From the NCBI GenBank assembly GCA_017480345.1, contig JAFVAU010000025.1, forward strand, positions 62,001 to 126,000: a stretch of DNA of 64,000 nt, in the 5' to 3' direction. Source of the stretch: Bacteroidales bacterium. GTDB lineage: Bacteria; Bacteroidota; Bacteroidia; Bacteroidales; UBA932. Of the stretch, positions 1 through 9,612 are shown in pieces. Positions within the stretch are counted from its first letter, which is position 1, and every line of letters begins with the position of its first letter. The notes below the pieces were generated by a model that did not search any database, was not told where the DNA came from, and saw only the letters and a program-made list of their open reading frames with translations. The translations under genes and the position numbers were made by a program.

Positions 1-2898
1 GACATCCATTCCGTCAACATCACGGAAAATGTACATTGCTTTTCCGTTTCCAAAAAATGAACAGTTCTTGATGGTCGTTGACGGACATCCGTAGCATTTG
101 AGAGCGTACTTGTCAAACATGGTCTGCGTGAAAGAACAGCCGTCAATTACCGTTTCCAGTGCATAGGGCTGAACCACCTTCCCATCTGTTGAATAGAAAG
201 TAACGTTCTCAAAACGCTCCGACTCAAGATAGAAATTCGAATACAGAGGGTCATCGGTTGTCGGGATTATTTTCACTCCGCTAAAAGTTATATGCTTCCC
301 GGAGTTAATCGCTCCCAACTTGATAACGGTGTCGCTGGTTCCCTTTACAGTCAGATTAGAGACCTTCACCGTTGACGGAAAAGTATATTCCCCGGCAGGA
401 AGGGCAACCGTCAGTTCATCAGCCGGTGTATTCAGAAGCGTATTCAATACATTCTGGGAGGGAACGATACCTTCGCCATTAATCTTGATATTCCTGAAAC
501 CGCCAGAGTCAATCCCGGATTGGAAGACAAATTCCACTTCCGAGCTTTCGTCATAATTCACATTCGAATACGTGGTATGCCCGTTATTGTTAAACGGAGA
601 AGCATCAACGACCAGTTTGCCAATTTTCGATTGTTCAAGATTAAAGGTAATGACATCCTCATCATAATAATTGTTGTCAATTATCGCCCGTGAACATTCC
701 ATGTTCTTCAAATTCACCGTAATATTCGCGGCATGGGTATAGTTGACATTACCACGGACAAATAGGGCGTAGTCGTTACCATCTGTCATCATCGGCTGGG
801 TCATCTTGATATTCTCAAAGTTGATGACAGTAGGATCAGCGGAATCACCATAATTCCCATAGATATAGAAAAGACGGGCATAGCTCCACGAAGTTCCATT
901 GGTGTAGAAGGTGGGGCCATCGCCCTCGCCGATAAGAGAAATATTTCTGCTCTTATGATTTTTATTGATATAAATCTCCTTGTAGCGGGCATCAGCAAAA
1001 TACACGCCCTCTTCCACGTAAATGATGGCATCCGTCACCGATTCCACAAGCGCCTTCAGCGCATCCCAGTTCCCTGCTTCTGTTTTGTTGGAATCGTACT
1101 TGTAATAGATAACTTTCTCGTCAACGATGCTTGACTCTTCATCTATGACGATGGAACCACCTTCTGTTTCCTCGGAAGTAACCTTCACATCATCCGTCTC
1201 AGTTGTCACATACGCAGAGGAAGTATTTCCTTGATTATCCGCACCCGACGCATACACCTCGCAATCAGCATTGGCCACCACGTAAATCTCGCCTCCGTTC
1301 TGGGCGGTTGCAGAAGAACCCGCAGCCTCGGCATTGATGGTCACCACAACTTTGTTGTCAGACGTAGCTACATCGATATTATCCTTCGGTTGTTCCACAA
1401 CCACATCAGACTTGGCATTCAGCTCAATCTGCTTAATTGCCGCTTCTTTGGCTACGATTACCTGAACGGGATTCTCCCCGTCAGCCGTAGCACCCGATTG
1501 AACATCTACCTTGTCAACCGTACCTGCAATAAGAGCATTACCCTTGAGGATATTCACTGTACTTACGGTGGCTCCCTCCTGGATTTCCAAGGTGCTGTCA
1601 CTGGTGTGGAGAGAAGTGGTGTTGATGACAGAGCCTCCAAGGATGGTCACGTGGGTAGAGGTGATTTCTCCGCTCAGCGCCGAGAGAGAAGGAGCATAAA
1701 TCTCTACAATGGCAGGCTTGTTTGTGGCACCATCGGGATAAGCCAGGGTCAAAGTTTCGCCGTAAGAGGCCGAAATCCGGATTTGGACACGTCCTGCATA
1801 ATCGGGAAGAACGATGGAGCCGGGAGTTCCTTCGATAGCGGTTAGTGTCACCACCTCGGGATTCACATCGCCATTGTCCGCATTGTCAGTGAATTTAGCA
1901 AAATAGGTATTCAACGCTGCCACGCTGGCAAAGCTGGGGCCGATGAGCTTGTTATAGTCCACAGCGGCAAAACCGGGAACCGTCTGTACCGTAAAGGTGA
2001 AGTCACTGGTGAAAACGTTGCCAAGAATATTGGTGCGGTAGTTGCGTTTCAGCGGAACATTGGCAACTTCACGGGTGATGGGATACTCCTGCGTATTTGC
2101 CGCATTCGCGCTCTTGGCTTTCACATTCAGCGTAGCCGTCACGTTGGACTGGTTCTCTTTGGCGACAAGGGCATACACCATGGCAATGCGGTCGTAACCG
2201 TCCACAAACTTGGGATCTTCGGCGGGAACCCGGGCAGCCTGCGTGAAAGTTACAGCGTCGGCAGCGCCCGACTCCTCTTCCGTCAGAACATTCATTTCGG
2301 AATAAACATCCGCCAAGGTGACACCCGTGAGCATGGTGTCATCCGTCTTAATGGAATAACCCGCAGCAGTAAGGTCCGATGCACCGAAGTTCACCTGCGC
2401 CAGCGGACGATGCATTTCCTCCGCCTTTTCAAAAGAGCCGGTCACCTTAAATTTGTCCTGTACAAAGAAGAAATCGGCATCATCGCTATTGGCGGCGACT
2501 GCGCTATAGTCGATGGAAATCTTGGCATTCGCAGCATCGAAATGGCAGAAACCGGCATCAACATCCGCCTCCTTTTTGGCAATGAACACAAACTGGTACG
2601 TCAGGTCCTTGATGACCTTCATGCTCACGTTCCAAATGGGAGCGGCGCCAGTTTTAGTAGCATTCGCAGAAAGCTCCGACAAATAATTTCCCGCCTCGTC
2701 ATACACTGCCACAATAAGTTCGGTGGCCGTAGCACCGTCGCTGATAGCCTTCGTCGCCACGCCCTCCGGTGCAGCAACGGTAAATGTAGCCGTCACCACC
2801 TCCCCTTCCGGAGAGGCAGCACGCTCCGCCTCCTTGTTACAGGAAGCCATCAGGGCAAGGGCTCCGAGCCCTGCCAATGTGTAGAGTAACTTTTTCAT
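1..2898 (-). CDS. DUF6562-type beta-helix surface lipoprotein (3' end outside window)
   Basis: Open from the ATG at 2898 to the window edge (966 codons, no stop), so the C-terminus is missing. A lipoprotein signal ends in MASC with the lipidated Cys at residue 20. Residues of about 25-300 form the fimbrillin-like DUF6562 module, ending in the NYRTNILGNIFT motif that also occurs in the next two lipoproteins of this region. After that come low-complexity Thr/Val-rich repeats and a stretch rich in short Asn/Ile/Val turns that looks like a right-handed parallel beta-helix. It probably sits on the outer membrane facing outward. It is a tandem paralogue of the gene at 3025-7041 with near-identical DNA blocks. 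Function is unknown; adhesion or a fimbria-like role is inference. Confidence 0.8.
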   Translation of the reverse strand, partial: MKKLLYTLAGLGALALMASCNKEAERAASPEGEVVTATFTVAAPEGVATKAISDGATATELIVAVYDEAGNYLSELSANATKTGAAPIWNVSMKVIKDLTYQFVFIAKKEADVDAGFCHFDAANAKISIDYSAVAANSDDADFFFVQDKFKVTGSFEKAEEMHRPLAQVNFGASDLTAAGYSIKTDDTMLTGVTLADVYSEMNVLTEEESGAADAVTFTQAARVPAEDPKFVDGYDRIAMVYALVAKENQSNVTATLNVKAKSANAANTQEYPITREVANVPLKRNYRTNILGNVFTSDFTFTVQTVPGFAAVDYNKLIGPSFASVAALNTYFAKFTDNADNGDVNPEVVTLTAIEGTPGSIVLPDYAGRVQIRISASYGETLTLAYPDGATNKPAIVEIYAPSLSALSGEITSTHVTILGGSVINTTSLHTSDSTLEIQEGATVSTVNILKGNALIAGTVDKVDVQSGATADGENPVQVIVAKEAAIKQIELNAKSDVVVEQPKDNIDVATSDNKVVVTINAEAAGSSATAQNGGEIYVVANADCEVYASGADNQGNTSSAYVTTETDDVKVTSEETEGGSIVIDEESSIVDEKVIYYKYDSNKTEAGNWDALKALVESVTDAIIYVEEGVYFADARYKEIYINKNHKSRNISLIGEGDGPTFYTNGTSWSYARLFYIYGNYGDSADPTVINFENIKMTQPMMTDGNDYALFVRGNVNYTHAANITVNLKNMECSRAIIDNNYYDEDVITFNLEQSKIGKLVVDASPFNNNGHTTYSNVNYDESSEVEFVFQSGIDSGGFRNIKINGEGIVPSQNVLNTLLNTPADELTVALPAGEYTFPSTVKVSNLTVKGTSDTVIKLGAINSGKHITFSGVKIIPTTDDPLYSNFYLESERFENVTFYSTDGKVVQPYALETVIDGCSFTQTMFDKYALKCYGCPSTTIKNCSFFGNGKAMYIFRDVDGMDV

Positions 2899-2917
2899 AA
2901 AGTTTTTTGTGTTTTTA

Positions 2918-2942
2918 CGGGAGGAATCTCTACCCCCCCCCC
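2918..2942 (-). promoter_or_regulatory. Conserved leader element with G10 tract
   Basis: The 5' leader of the lipoprotein gene starting at 2898 carries, on the minus strand, ten consecutive G (2933-2942) followed by TAGAGATTCCTCCCG. The paralogous gene at 7041 has nearly the same element at 7063-7087 with a shorter G run. The element lies 20-45 bases before the ATG. It may be a translation or transcription control element; the homopolymer could slip in length. Role is inference. Confidence 0.5.
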
Positions 2943-3024
2943 ATTGTTAAATTGTTAATAATTAAATTGTTTTGTTTTCTTTTGGTACCCCCGGGCGGGG
3001 TCAGGCGCCCAGGGATAAAATGCG

Positions 3025-6000
3025 CTATTCCACTATATTAGTGATAATGTTCATCGTGTTGCCCGAAGCAGTGACATTGGCAGCATCCGTGGCACCAGCC
3101 CAAATGCCATCGTTAACAAGAGGCTTGGCTGTATTGATCGTACCCTGGATGGTATTGCCGGTAATGGTAGCAGTACGGTTCGCTTCCACATATCCGATGA
3201 AAGCGGCCGTTCCATCACCTTTACTGCTGTTAATGGTTATGCCGTTAAGGGTGTTGTTCGAGATTTCAACAGCACCAGTGCCGCCATCAGCCCATACGGC
3301 ACCGATAACACTGGCAACATTTTCAGTAGCGTTAATAACGACGTTGCTAACCGTATTGTTCTTGATCTTAAGACCGGTTCCATAGTTCATCATGCCGATG
3401 AGGCCGCCAATACCGTAGTTTGCAGAGGCCTGCAGGCTGGTGTTCTCCACGGTGTTGCCGGAAATCTCCACGCTGTCCTCAATCAGGCCGACGATACCGC
3501 CGCAAGCGTAGTCGGAGACAACCTTAATGTTGGAATAGTTGTTCTTGATGTCGCCGCTCTGGGGAGAGAAGCCAACGATACCGCCGGTTGCCCAGAAACC
3601 GTCGATGATGGAGGTTTCATCCACATTCACCGTGCACTCGTGCACATAATAGTTGGAATAACCGCAGATGGCGGCAGCACCACGATGGGCAGCAGTAACC
3701 ACCACGTGACCGGTTACATTGACATTGTAGATCTCGCTGGGCTTGCCTTCCACGCTGTAAGCATTGTAACCAACGGCAGCGGCAACCTCACCACGAGCAA
3801 GAACGTTGGCGTTGTGGATGGTAAGGTCGTGAACCTTGGCACCAATCGCAGAGCCGATAAAGCCAATACGCCAATTCGCATCCACATCTGCAAATGCCCT
3901 GGTAATCTTGAGGTTGGAGATGGTATGGCCGCCACCGTCGAACTCGCCGGCAAAGTTTTTGCCCTTTTCACCAATCGGAGTCCATTCCTGATTATTCAGG
4001 TCCATATCCTTGGTAAGGGTAATCTTGTATCCTTCATAGTTGTTACCAGCCTGTACATTGGCAGCAAGCTTAGCCAGCACGGCCGTCGAAGAAATGGTAA
4101 CAGTCTTAGCAGTCGCGTCAACCGATGCGTTGAACTGCTCGTCGGAAGCAACGGCACCGCTCCATACGGCCGGGCCTACAACCCACCAACCGTCACCGTC
4201 CAGATTGGCCTCCAAGCCAGCTGCCAGGAAGGCGGTAGGGTCTACAGAATACTTACCACCGGAGACTTCCATATAAGCGGGAGAAGTGATTGCATATCCG
4301 CCTTGGTATACACCGTCCTTGAGTTTGAGGCCGCCGGTGTAGCTGGGATAAGTGTTGAGGTCGATGGCCGCAACTATTGCGACGCCGTCCTTGTTACCGC
4401 TGAACGTTCCGTCATTGACGGTAATCTCACCGCCGGAAGAGAAGACGTACAGAGCATAGTTCTCACTTTCGTAAGAGCCGCTGTTGATAGTCAGCGAGCT
4501 GCCGCCGGAAACAGACAGCGTAGAGCTGCAATGGTCGAAATAGCCGGTCTGCGTGAAATGGCAGTTGGTAAGGACTGCTGTGCCTTTCTTGCTCTGGGCA
4601 CCAAGGTCAGCCTCGGTTACTTCGATACCGCCACCATAAGAGGAGGTAATATTGACATTGGTGAGGATTGCAGTACCACCAAGAACCTTAACGTTCAGAC
4701 CCCAAGGCCTGGAGTTCTTGAGGGTAAGGTCATGCGCATTCAATGCACCGTTGGCCTCAATACGGAAGGCGCCATAGCAGCCCGTTCCATTGGAACTGTC
4801 AGTGCCTGCGCCAACTGCAATGATAGAACCGCCATAGACCTCAAGGGCACCGTTGTCGATACGGAAAGCACGGTAGTTCACATTGCTGCCGCTGTTGATG
4901 GTAATGGTCTTGCTATTCAGATCAAGTTTGGCGCTGATATTCTCCTTGTCGAAAAGAATACCGTTATCCTGAGTAATATCGGTGAGAACGATAATGGTCT
5001 CGCCATCTTTCACAGCATCAACAGCCTCTTCGATTGTTAAATACTTTGCTTCACCAATCTTGGCCACATAAGCAATGATATCACCATCAATGTCGGCGTC
5101 CGGGGCGGGCTCTACGGTAGCATCACCTTCGGTTTCTGTGTGCACATCAGCATCGGAGGCCACCTTGTCGATAACGACGGAAGAAGGAACGGGCGTTTCG
5201 TTGGGATCTTCGGGAGTGGAAGAACCGGAGGCCGTCACTTCGCAGTTGCCGTTGGCGGTGAGGTCAATGGCGCCGCCATTGGTGGCGTTGACAGAGGACC
5301 CTGCTGCGCTAGGTTCGATGATCACGGTGGAGGACACAGGAGTGCCGTCTTCAGCCTCGGAGGTGCCGTCGGCCGTCACGGTGCAAGGAACTTCGGCCTT
5401 CACATAGATGACGCCGCCGTTCTGGGCCGTGGCGGTGGAGTTGTCGGCGCCTTCCTTGACATACACTGCTATTTTCTTTTCTGTTGCCTCTACGTCAATG
5501 TGGTCCTTCGGCTGCTCCACAAAAACATCAGACTGGGCATTCAGGGTAATGGTCTCGATGGCAGCTTCTTTGGAAACGAATACCTGCACAGGCGTTCCAG
5601 CCACGGCAGTGGCGCTGGAGAGCACTTCAACATTTTCAACATTACCCTGAATATTGGCATTACCCTTGACGATTTTCACCGTACCAACAGTGGCAGTGGG
5701 TCTGATTTCCAAGGTAGTGTCGCTGGTGCTCACCGTTGAGGTGCCAATGTGAGAGCCCTCCAGGATGGTAAGGTGAGTGGAAGTAATGGTGCCGGTAAGA
5801 GTCGCTCCCGACATATTGGGTGCATAAAGCTCCACGGTAGCAGGTTTGTCGGCATCCGCATCTGCATACTCCAATGTAAGCGTTCCGCTATATGCAGCGG
5901 TGATTCTAATCCTTACGGGAGTTGCCTTGTATTTAGGCAGTGTGATGGTAGCAGCGCTCGTTTCACTTGCTCCAAAAGCGGTAAGAGTCACCACCTCGGG

Positions 6001-7041
6001 ATTCACATCGCCATTGTCCGCATTGTCAGTGAATGTAGCAAAATAGGTATTCAACGCTGCCACGCTGGCAAAGCTGGGGCCGATGAGCTTGTTGCTGTCC
6101 GAAGTATAGAATCCCGGAACGGTGTTCACCGTGAAGTTAAAGTCATTGGTGAAAATGTTGCCAAGAATGTTGGTGCGGTAGTTGCGTTTGAGGGGAACGT
6201 TGGCAATCTCGCGAGTAATATCGTGAGGAGTAGTATTCTTCGCACCCTCAGCCTTTACGTTCAGCGTAGCCGTCACGTTGGCTTGGCTTTCCTTTTTCAC
6301 AAGCGCATACACCATGGCAATGCGGTCGTAGCCATCCACAAACTTGGGATCTTCGGTGGGAACCCGGGCGGCCTGCGTAAAAGTCACATTGGTAGCATCG
6401 CCGATTACTTCCTCGCTGCGCACATCCAACTGGGAATAGATGCCCGTGAGCGTAACCCCCGTGAGCATGGTGTTGTCCGTCTTGATGGAATAAGCAGCAG
6501 CCGCAAGGTCCGATGCGCCGAAGTTCACCTGCGCCAGCGGACGGTGCATTTCCTCGGTCTTGGAGAAGGAATTCTCCACCTTGAACTTATCCTGCACAAA
6601 GAAGAAGTCTGCGTTGTCGTTATTGGCGGACAGTTTGCTGTAGTTGATAGCAAGCTTACCTGTCGAAGGAGTAAAGGTGCTGAAACCGTTATCCGAGGCA
6701 CTCTTGGCAATGAACACGAACTTGTAGGTCATGTCTTTGACAACCGGAATGGTGACCGTCCAGGGACTGGACGTACCCGCGACAGTGGCCGCACCGCCGT
6801 TTTCCGTGGTCTTGGACAAACCCTCAAGGTAGTTACCCGCCTCATCATAAACAGCGAAACTGAAATCAGTAGCTTTGGAGCCGTCACTAAAAGCTTTAGT
6901 CGCAACCCCCTCCGGGGCGGCAACGGTAAAGGTAGCCGTCACCCGGTCCCCGGAAAGGGTGGGCGATTCCGCTTCCTTGTTACAGGAAGCAATCATTGCC
7001 AGGGCTCCCAGCCCGGCCAATGTGTAGAGAAGTTTACGCAT
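3025..7041 (-). CDS. Giant DUF6562 beta-helix surface lipoprotein
   Basis: 1338 residues. The signal peptide ends IASC with Cys20, so the protein is an outer-surface lipoprotein. Residues of about 25-310 are the DUF6562/fimbrillin-like module (motifs EEMHRPLAQVNFGASDL and NYRTNILGNIF). Residues of about 330-650 are repetitive Thr/Val/Ala-rich with the QPKDHIDV motif shared with the downstream paralogue. The rest consists of many short Asn/Gly-rich rungs with repeated GGIVG and IGGLIG motifs, similar to GLUG-type beta-helix repeats. Only 126 bp separate it from the paralogue at 2898. An insertion sequence now lies 70 bp upstream of its start, so its original promoter may be displaced. Function is unknown. 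Confidence 0.85.
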   Translation of the reverse strand: MRKLLYTLAGLGALAMIASCNKEAESPTLSGDRVTATFTVAAPEGVATKAFSDGSKATDFSFAVYDEAGNYLEGLSKTTENGGAATVAGTSSPWTVTIPVVKDMTYKFVFIAKSASDNGFSTFTPSTGKLAINYSKLSANNDNADFFFVQDKFKVENSFSKTEEMHRPLAQVNFGASDLAAAAYSIKTDNTMLTGVTLTGIYSQLDVRSEEVIGDATNVTFTQAARVPTEDPKFVDGYDRIAMVYALVKKESQANVTATLNVKAEGAKNTTPHDITREIANVPLKRNYRTNILGNIFTNDFNFTVNTVPGFYTSDSNKLIGPSFASVAALNTYFATFTDNADNGDVNPEVVTLTAFGASETSAATITLPKYKATPVRIRITAAYSGTLTLEYADADADKPATVELYAPNMSGATLTGTITSTHLTILEGSHIGTSTVSTSDTTLEIRPTATVGTVKIVKGNANIQGNVENVEVLSSATAVAGTPVQVFVSKEAAIETITLNAQSDVFVEQPKDHIDVEATEKKIAVYVKEGADNSTATAQNGGVIYVKAEVPCTVTADGTSEAEDGTPVSSTVIIEPSAAGSSVNATNGGAIDLTANGNCEVTASGSSTPEDPNETPVPSSVVIDKVASDADVHTETEGDATVEPAPDADIDGDIIAYVAKIGEAKYLTIEEAVDAVKDGETIIVLTDITQDNGILFDKENISAKLDLNSKTITINSGSNVNYRAFRIDNGALEVYGGSIIAVGAGTDSSNGTGCYGAFRIEANGALNAHDLTLKNSRPWGLNVKVLGGTAILTNVNITSSYGGGIEVTEADLGAQSKKGTAVLTNCHFTQTGYFDHCSSTLSVSGGSSLTINSGSYESENYALYVFSSGGEITVNDGTFSGNKDGVAIVAAIDLNTYPSYTGGLKLKDGVYQGGYAITSPAYMEVSGGKYSVDPTAFLAAGLEANLDGDGWWVVGPAVWSGAVASDEQFNASVDATAKTVTISSTAVLAKLAANVQAGNNYEGYKITLTKDMDLNNQEWTPIGEKGKNFAGEFDGGGHTISNLKITRAFADVDANWRIGFIGSAIGAKVHDLTIHNANVLARGEVAAAVGYNAYSVEGKPSEIYNVNVTGHVVVTAAHRGAAAICGYSNYYVHECTVNVDETSIIDGFWATGGIVGFSPQSGDIKNNYSNIKVVSDYACGGIVGLIEDSVEISGNTVENTSLQASANYGIGGLIGMMNYGTGLKIKNNTVSNVVINATENVASVIGAVWADGGTGAVEISNNTLNGITINSSKGDGTAAFIGYVEANRTATITGNTIQGTINTAKPLVNDGIWAGATDAANVTASGNTMNIITNIVE

Positions 7042-7062
7042 AATGTTTTTTCTTTACTTCTC

Positions 7063-7087
7063 CGGGAGGAGTCTCTATCCTCCCCCC
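7063..7087 (-). promoter_or_regulatory. Conserved leader element, second copy
   Basis: This repeats the leader element at 2918-2942 (plus-strand reading CGGGAGGAGTCTCTATCC then a C run). It sits 22-46 bases before the ATG at 7041. Conservation between the two paralogue leaders, in otherwise diverged non-coding DNA, suggests a regulatory or ribosome-loading role, or simply recent duplication. Confidence 0.4.
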
Positions 7088-7110
7088 ATCGAAAAATTAA
7101 ACAATAAGTA

Positions 7111-8625
7111 GTCGGCCCTGCTTTAGTTAAAATTGTTTGACAATCAATGAAATAAGTCGAGATAGTGTTTGTTTTATTTGCAGGAAATGCTTATCTTGTA
7201 GTCAGAATCCTGCAAATAATTGAAGCAAAATGATCGGCAAAACACCTACGGAGCATCAGATGTCCATCTTTGAAGTCGCACTGGAAAGTTTCATCGACAT
7301 GAACCACGAACTGGTCCTTCTGTCCAGGCAGATAGATTGGGAAGCGGTGGAGTCGGAGTTCGCGGAGTACTACTGCGCGGACAACGGCCGTCCGAGCGTT
7401 CCGATCCGTAAGATGGTGGGAATGATGCTTTTGAAGAGCATCTACAACCTGAGCGACGAAGGAGTCGTGGCCCGTTGGATGGAGAATCCGTACATGCAGT
7501 ACTTCACGGGCGAGAAGGTGTTCCAGAAGCGCCCTCCGATGAATCCGATTGACATGACGAAGTTCCGCAAGCGCATCGGAGAGAAGGGAGCGGAGAAGAT
7601 ATTCAAGATCAGCTTGCTGGTGAATGCGGAGGAGATAACGGAGCAGGAGATGAAGCTGGTGATGATAGACAGCACGGTTCAGGAGAAGAACATCACATTC
7701 CCGACGGATGCGAAGCTGTACAGGAAGATCATTGCCAAGGTACTGAAGATGGCCCGGAAAGAGGACATTGAACTTCGCCGGACTTATACCCGGGAGTTGA
7801 AGTCGTTGAAACTGAAGGTGCGGTTCATGAACCATCCGACGCGGATGAAGGAGGGTAAGAAGGCGGTGAAACGCATCCGTACGATTGCGAGGGCCATGGT
7901 GAACGACATCGCGAGGAAAATGGATGAGGATCAGATGTCCTTCTATAGGAAAGATCTGGAGTTGTTCATGCGTGTGATCAACCAGGAGCGGAATGACAAG
8001 GACAAGATCTACAGTCTTCATGAGCCGGAGGTGGAATGCCTCTCGAAGGGAAAAGAGCACAAGAAGTATGAGTTCGGGAACAAGAGCGCGATAGCCAAGA
8101 CGCGTAGCGGTCTGATTGTGAGTGCGCTGTCCTTTATCGGGAATCCATACGACGGCCATACGATATCCGCCCACCTGGAACAGACCAGGCGCCTGACTGG
8201 TTATACGCCGGAGGAGGCCGTAACGGATCGGGGATACCGGGGAAAGAAAGAGATTGGCCGGACGAAGATCAGCATTCCCACATCCGGATCACCCGGCCAG
8301 AGCTACTATCAGAAGACGAAGGCCCGGAAGAAGTTCTGCAAGCGCGCGGGCATCGAGCCGGTTATCGGCCACCTGAAATCAGACCATCGGATGATGCGGA
8401 ACTACCTCAAGGGGACCCTTGGGGACGCCATCAATACACTGATGGCAGCCGCAGCCTACAACATGAGGCATTGGATGAACAAAAATGCCTTGTCTTCTTT
8501 TGTCTCCTGGCTGAAGACGCAGTTCGAACGCCTCGAGAATGTGATATTTGGAAACGAAAACCAAAGAAGCCTGCCTATACCCGGCTCTTGCGACGGTCGC
8601 GTAGTGGGGCTTTAGCAGGCTTGAC
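7111..8625 (+). mobile_element. Complete IS element (DUF772/DDE type) with 6-bp target duplication
   Basis: The ends are imperfect inverted repeats: GTCGGCCCTGCTTTA at the left and, read inward from the right, GTCAAGCCTGCTAAA (10 of 15 match). The flanks are direct repeats TAAGTA at 7105-7110 and 8626-8631, interpreted as the target-site duplication. The single transposase gene fills the element and its stop codon lies inside the right terminal repeat. Intact ends, an intact ORF and an intact duplication point to a fairly recent insertion. Confidence 0.8.
7230..8615 (+). CDS. IS5/IS1182-like transposase
   Basis: 461 residues. The N-terminal DUF772 domain spans about residues 45-120 (FAEYYCADNGRPSVPIRKM, NPYMQYFTGEKVFQ). 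The DDE nuclease fold follows, with VMIDSTVQEKN as the first acidic motif, AVTDRGYRGKKE as the second (residues about 330-340) and the glutamate in RAGIEPVIGHLKSDHRM as the third. It catalyses cut-and-paste movement of the element that encloses it. The frame is uninterrupted, so it is probably active. It is on the plus strand, opposite to its neighbours. Family assignment between IS5 and IS1182 groups is by eye only. Confidence 0.88.
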   Translation: MIGKTPTEHQMSIFEVALESFIDMNHELVLLSRQIDWEAVESEFAEYYCADNGRPSVPIRKMVGMMLLKSIYNLSDEGVVARWMENPYMQYFTGEKVFQKRPPMNPIDMTKFRKRIGEKGAEKIFKISLLVNAEEITEQEMKLVMIDSTVQEKNITFPTDAKLYRKIIAKVLKMARKEDIELRRTYTRELKSLKLKVRFMNHPTRMKEGKKAVKRIRTIARAMVNDIARKMDEDQMSFYRKDLELFMRVINQERNDKDKIYSLHEPEVECLSKGKEHKKYEFGNKSAIAKTRSGLIVSALSFIGNPYDGHTISAHLEQTRRLTGYTPEEAVTDRGYRGKKEIGRTKISIPTSGSPGQSYYQKTKARKKFCKRAGIEPVIGHLKSDHRMMRNYLKGTLGDAINTLMAAAAYNMRHWMNKNALSSFVSWLKTQFERLENVIFGNENQRSLPIPGSCDGRVVGL

Positions 8626-8644
8626 TAAGTAGTATTCCTATAAA

Positions 8645-8745
8645 AAGCTGACAGACAAGCGCCTACATGGTAGCACGACGTTGTTTTATGTATATGGTAT
8701 TTTAAGTAAGATGACGCTACCTTTCAGCATCTTACCTGTCAGCTT
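8645..8745. other. Nested inverted-repeat structure
   Basis: Outer arms of 15 bp (8645-8659 and 8731-8745) match at 13 positions. Inside lie GGTAGC/GCTACC (8669-8674, 8716-8721) and TAAGATG/CATCTTA. It sits between the IS element and the end of the next lipoprotein gene. It could be a small non-autonomous element or a structured RNA; no coding frame was seen. Confidence 0.4.
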
Positions 8746-8750
8746 ACAAG

Positions 8751-8827
8751 GGCCGGACGGCGGTGTATTCGTAATATCAATCCAATAAGGGGAATCTCGC
8801 GACTGCCCAACAGATTCCGGCCCTTTT
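8751..8827 (+). terminator. Possible rightward terminator-like inverted repeat
   Basis: GGGCCGGA (from 8751) pairs with TCCGGCCC (ending 8821), followed by six T on the plus strand. The 50-base spacing is long for an intrinsic terminator. It would act on rightward transcripts leaving the IS element, opposite to the lipoprotein gene ending at 8830. Confidence 0.35.
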
Positions 8828-8829
8828 TT

Positions 8830-9612
8830 CTATATATCTCCCATAATATTCGTCCTATAATTTGGTTCCAGCGGCATGTTCAAAATCTCCCTTGTCACCT
8901 CGGTGCCCTCACGAACCACCTTCACGGAAACATCCACCAGCGCCCCATCCTTCCCCACCGGCACATACCCAAAGGCTACCAGATTGCCGCCCTGCTCAAA
9001 CGCCACCCCATTCAAACACGTCCCGCTCATCGTCATCTCCCGCGTCCCGCTCACATTCCCCGTCACCGCATCGAACGTCTCCGGCACGGAGGACACCGTC
9101 AAACGCACCGTTGTACCGGCATCAACCGCCAGTGTCGAAGCCACATTCACCTGCGCCCACGCCCGCGCCAAGGCCACATTTTGCGTCATTTCTGACGCAT
9201 CCACCTCCAGGCACGCATAAAACGCATCCGTTCCCTCATCATTCAGCGCCAGCGTAGCCGGAACGGGCACCGCCCGTAGCATCGACGTCGAAGTAAATCC
9301 AGTAGAAGCCAAGTACGCCTCCGCCGCCTGCGCAAACAGTACCACCTGGTACCGCATCCCCTTCACCAAGGTCAGTTCAAACACAAAGTCCTCCGCCGAT
9401 GACGTCCGCGTCACCACCCGCCGGAAATCCTCCAGCGCATGCCCCTCCTGGTCCAGCACCCCCACAAACAGCTGCGTCACCGCCGACCCGTCCCCGGCCT
9501 TGGTCACCTCTCCGGCCTGCACGACAAACTGCACCGGCTCATCACAGGCCTGCTTCTGGCAAGCACAGGCCAGAAACAGCAACATCCCTATAAGAACAGT
9601 CCTCGCTTTCAT
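8830..9612 (-). CDS. Short DUF6562/fimbrillin-like lipoprotein
   Basis: 260 residues. The lipoprotein signal is FLACACQK with the Cys near residue 18. The body matches the N-terminal module of the two giant lipoproteins downstream: a VTKA segment near residue 36, a RAWAQVNVAS core and the closing motif NYRTNIMGDI, where the protein stops. It is therefore the module alone, without beta-helix repeats. It overlaps the upstream gene by 4 bp and belongs to the same operon as the Mfa2-like and DUF3575 genes. It is probably a fimbria-like surface subunit. Stop codon TAG at 8830; no sign of truncation by the nearby IS. Confidence 0.75.
   Translation of the reverse strand: MKARTVLIGMLLFLACACQKQACDEPVQFVVQAGEVTKAGDGSAVTQLFVGVLDQEGHALEDFRRVVTRTSSAEDFVFELTLVKGMRYQVVLFAQAAEAYLASTGFTSTSMLRAVPVPATLALNDEGTDAFYACLEVDASEMTQNVALARAWAQVNVASTLAVDAGTTVRLTVSSVPETFDAVTGNVSGTREMTMSGTCLNGVAFEQGGNLVAFGYVPVGKDGALVDVSVKVVREGTEVTREILNMPLEPNYRTNIMGDI

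Noticed and set aside
3640-7107. Long plus-strand open frames opposite the giant lipoprotein gene (for example 3640-5040 and 5749-7107)
   Set aside because: They mirror the low-complexity codon use of the real minus-strand gene, have no domains, signals or ribosome binding sites, and overlap it fully.
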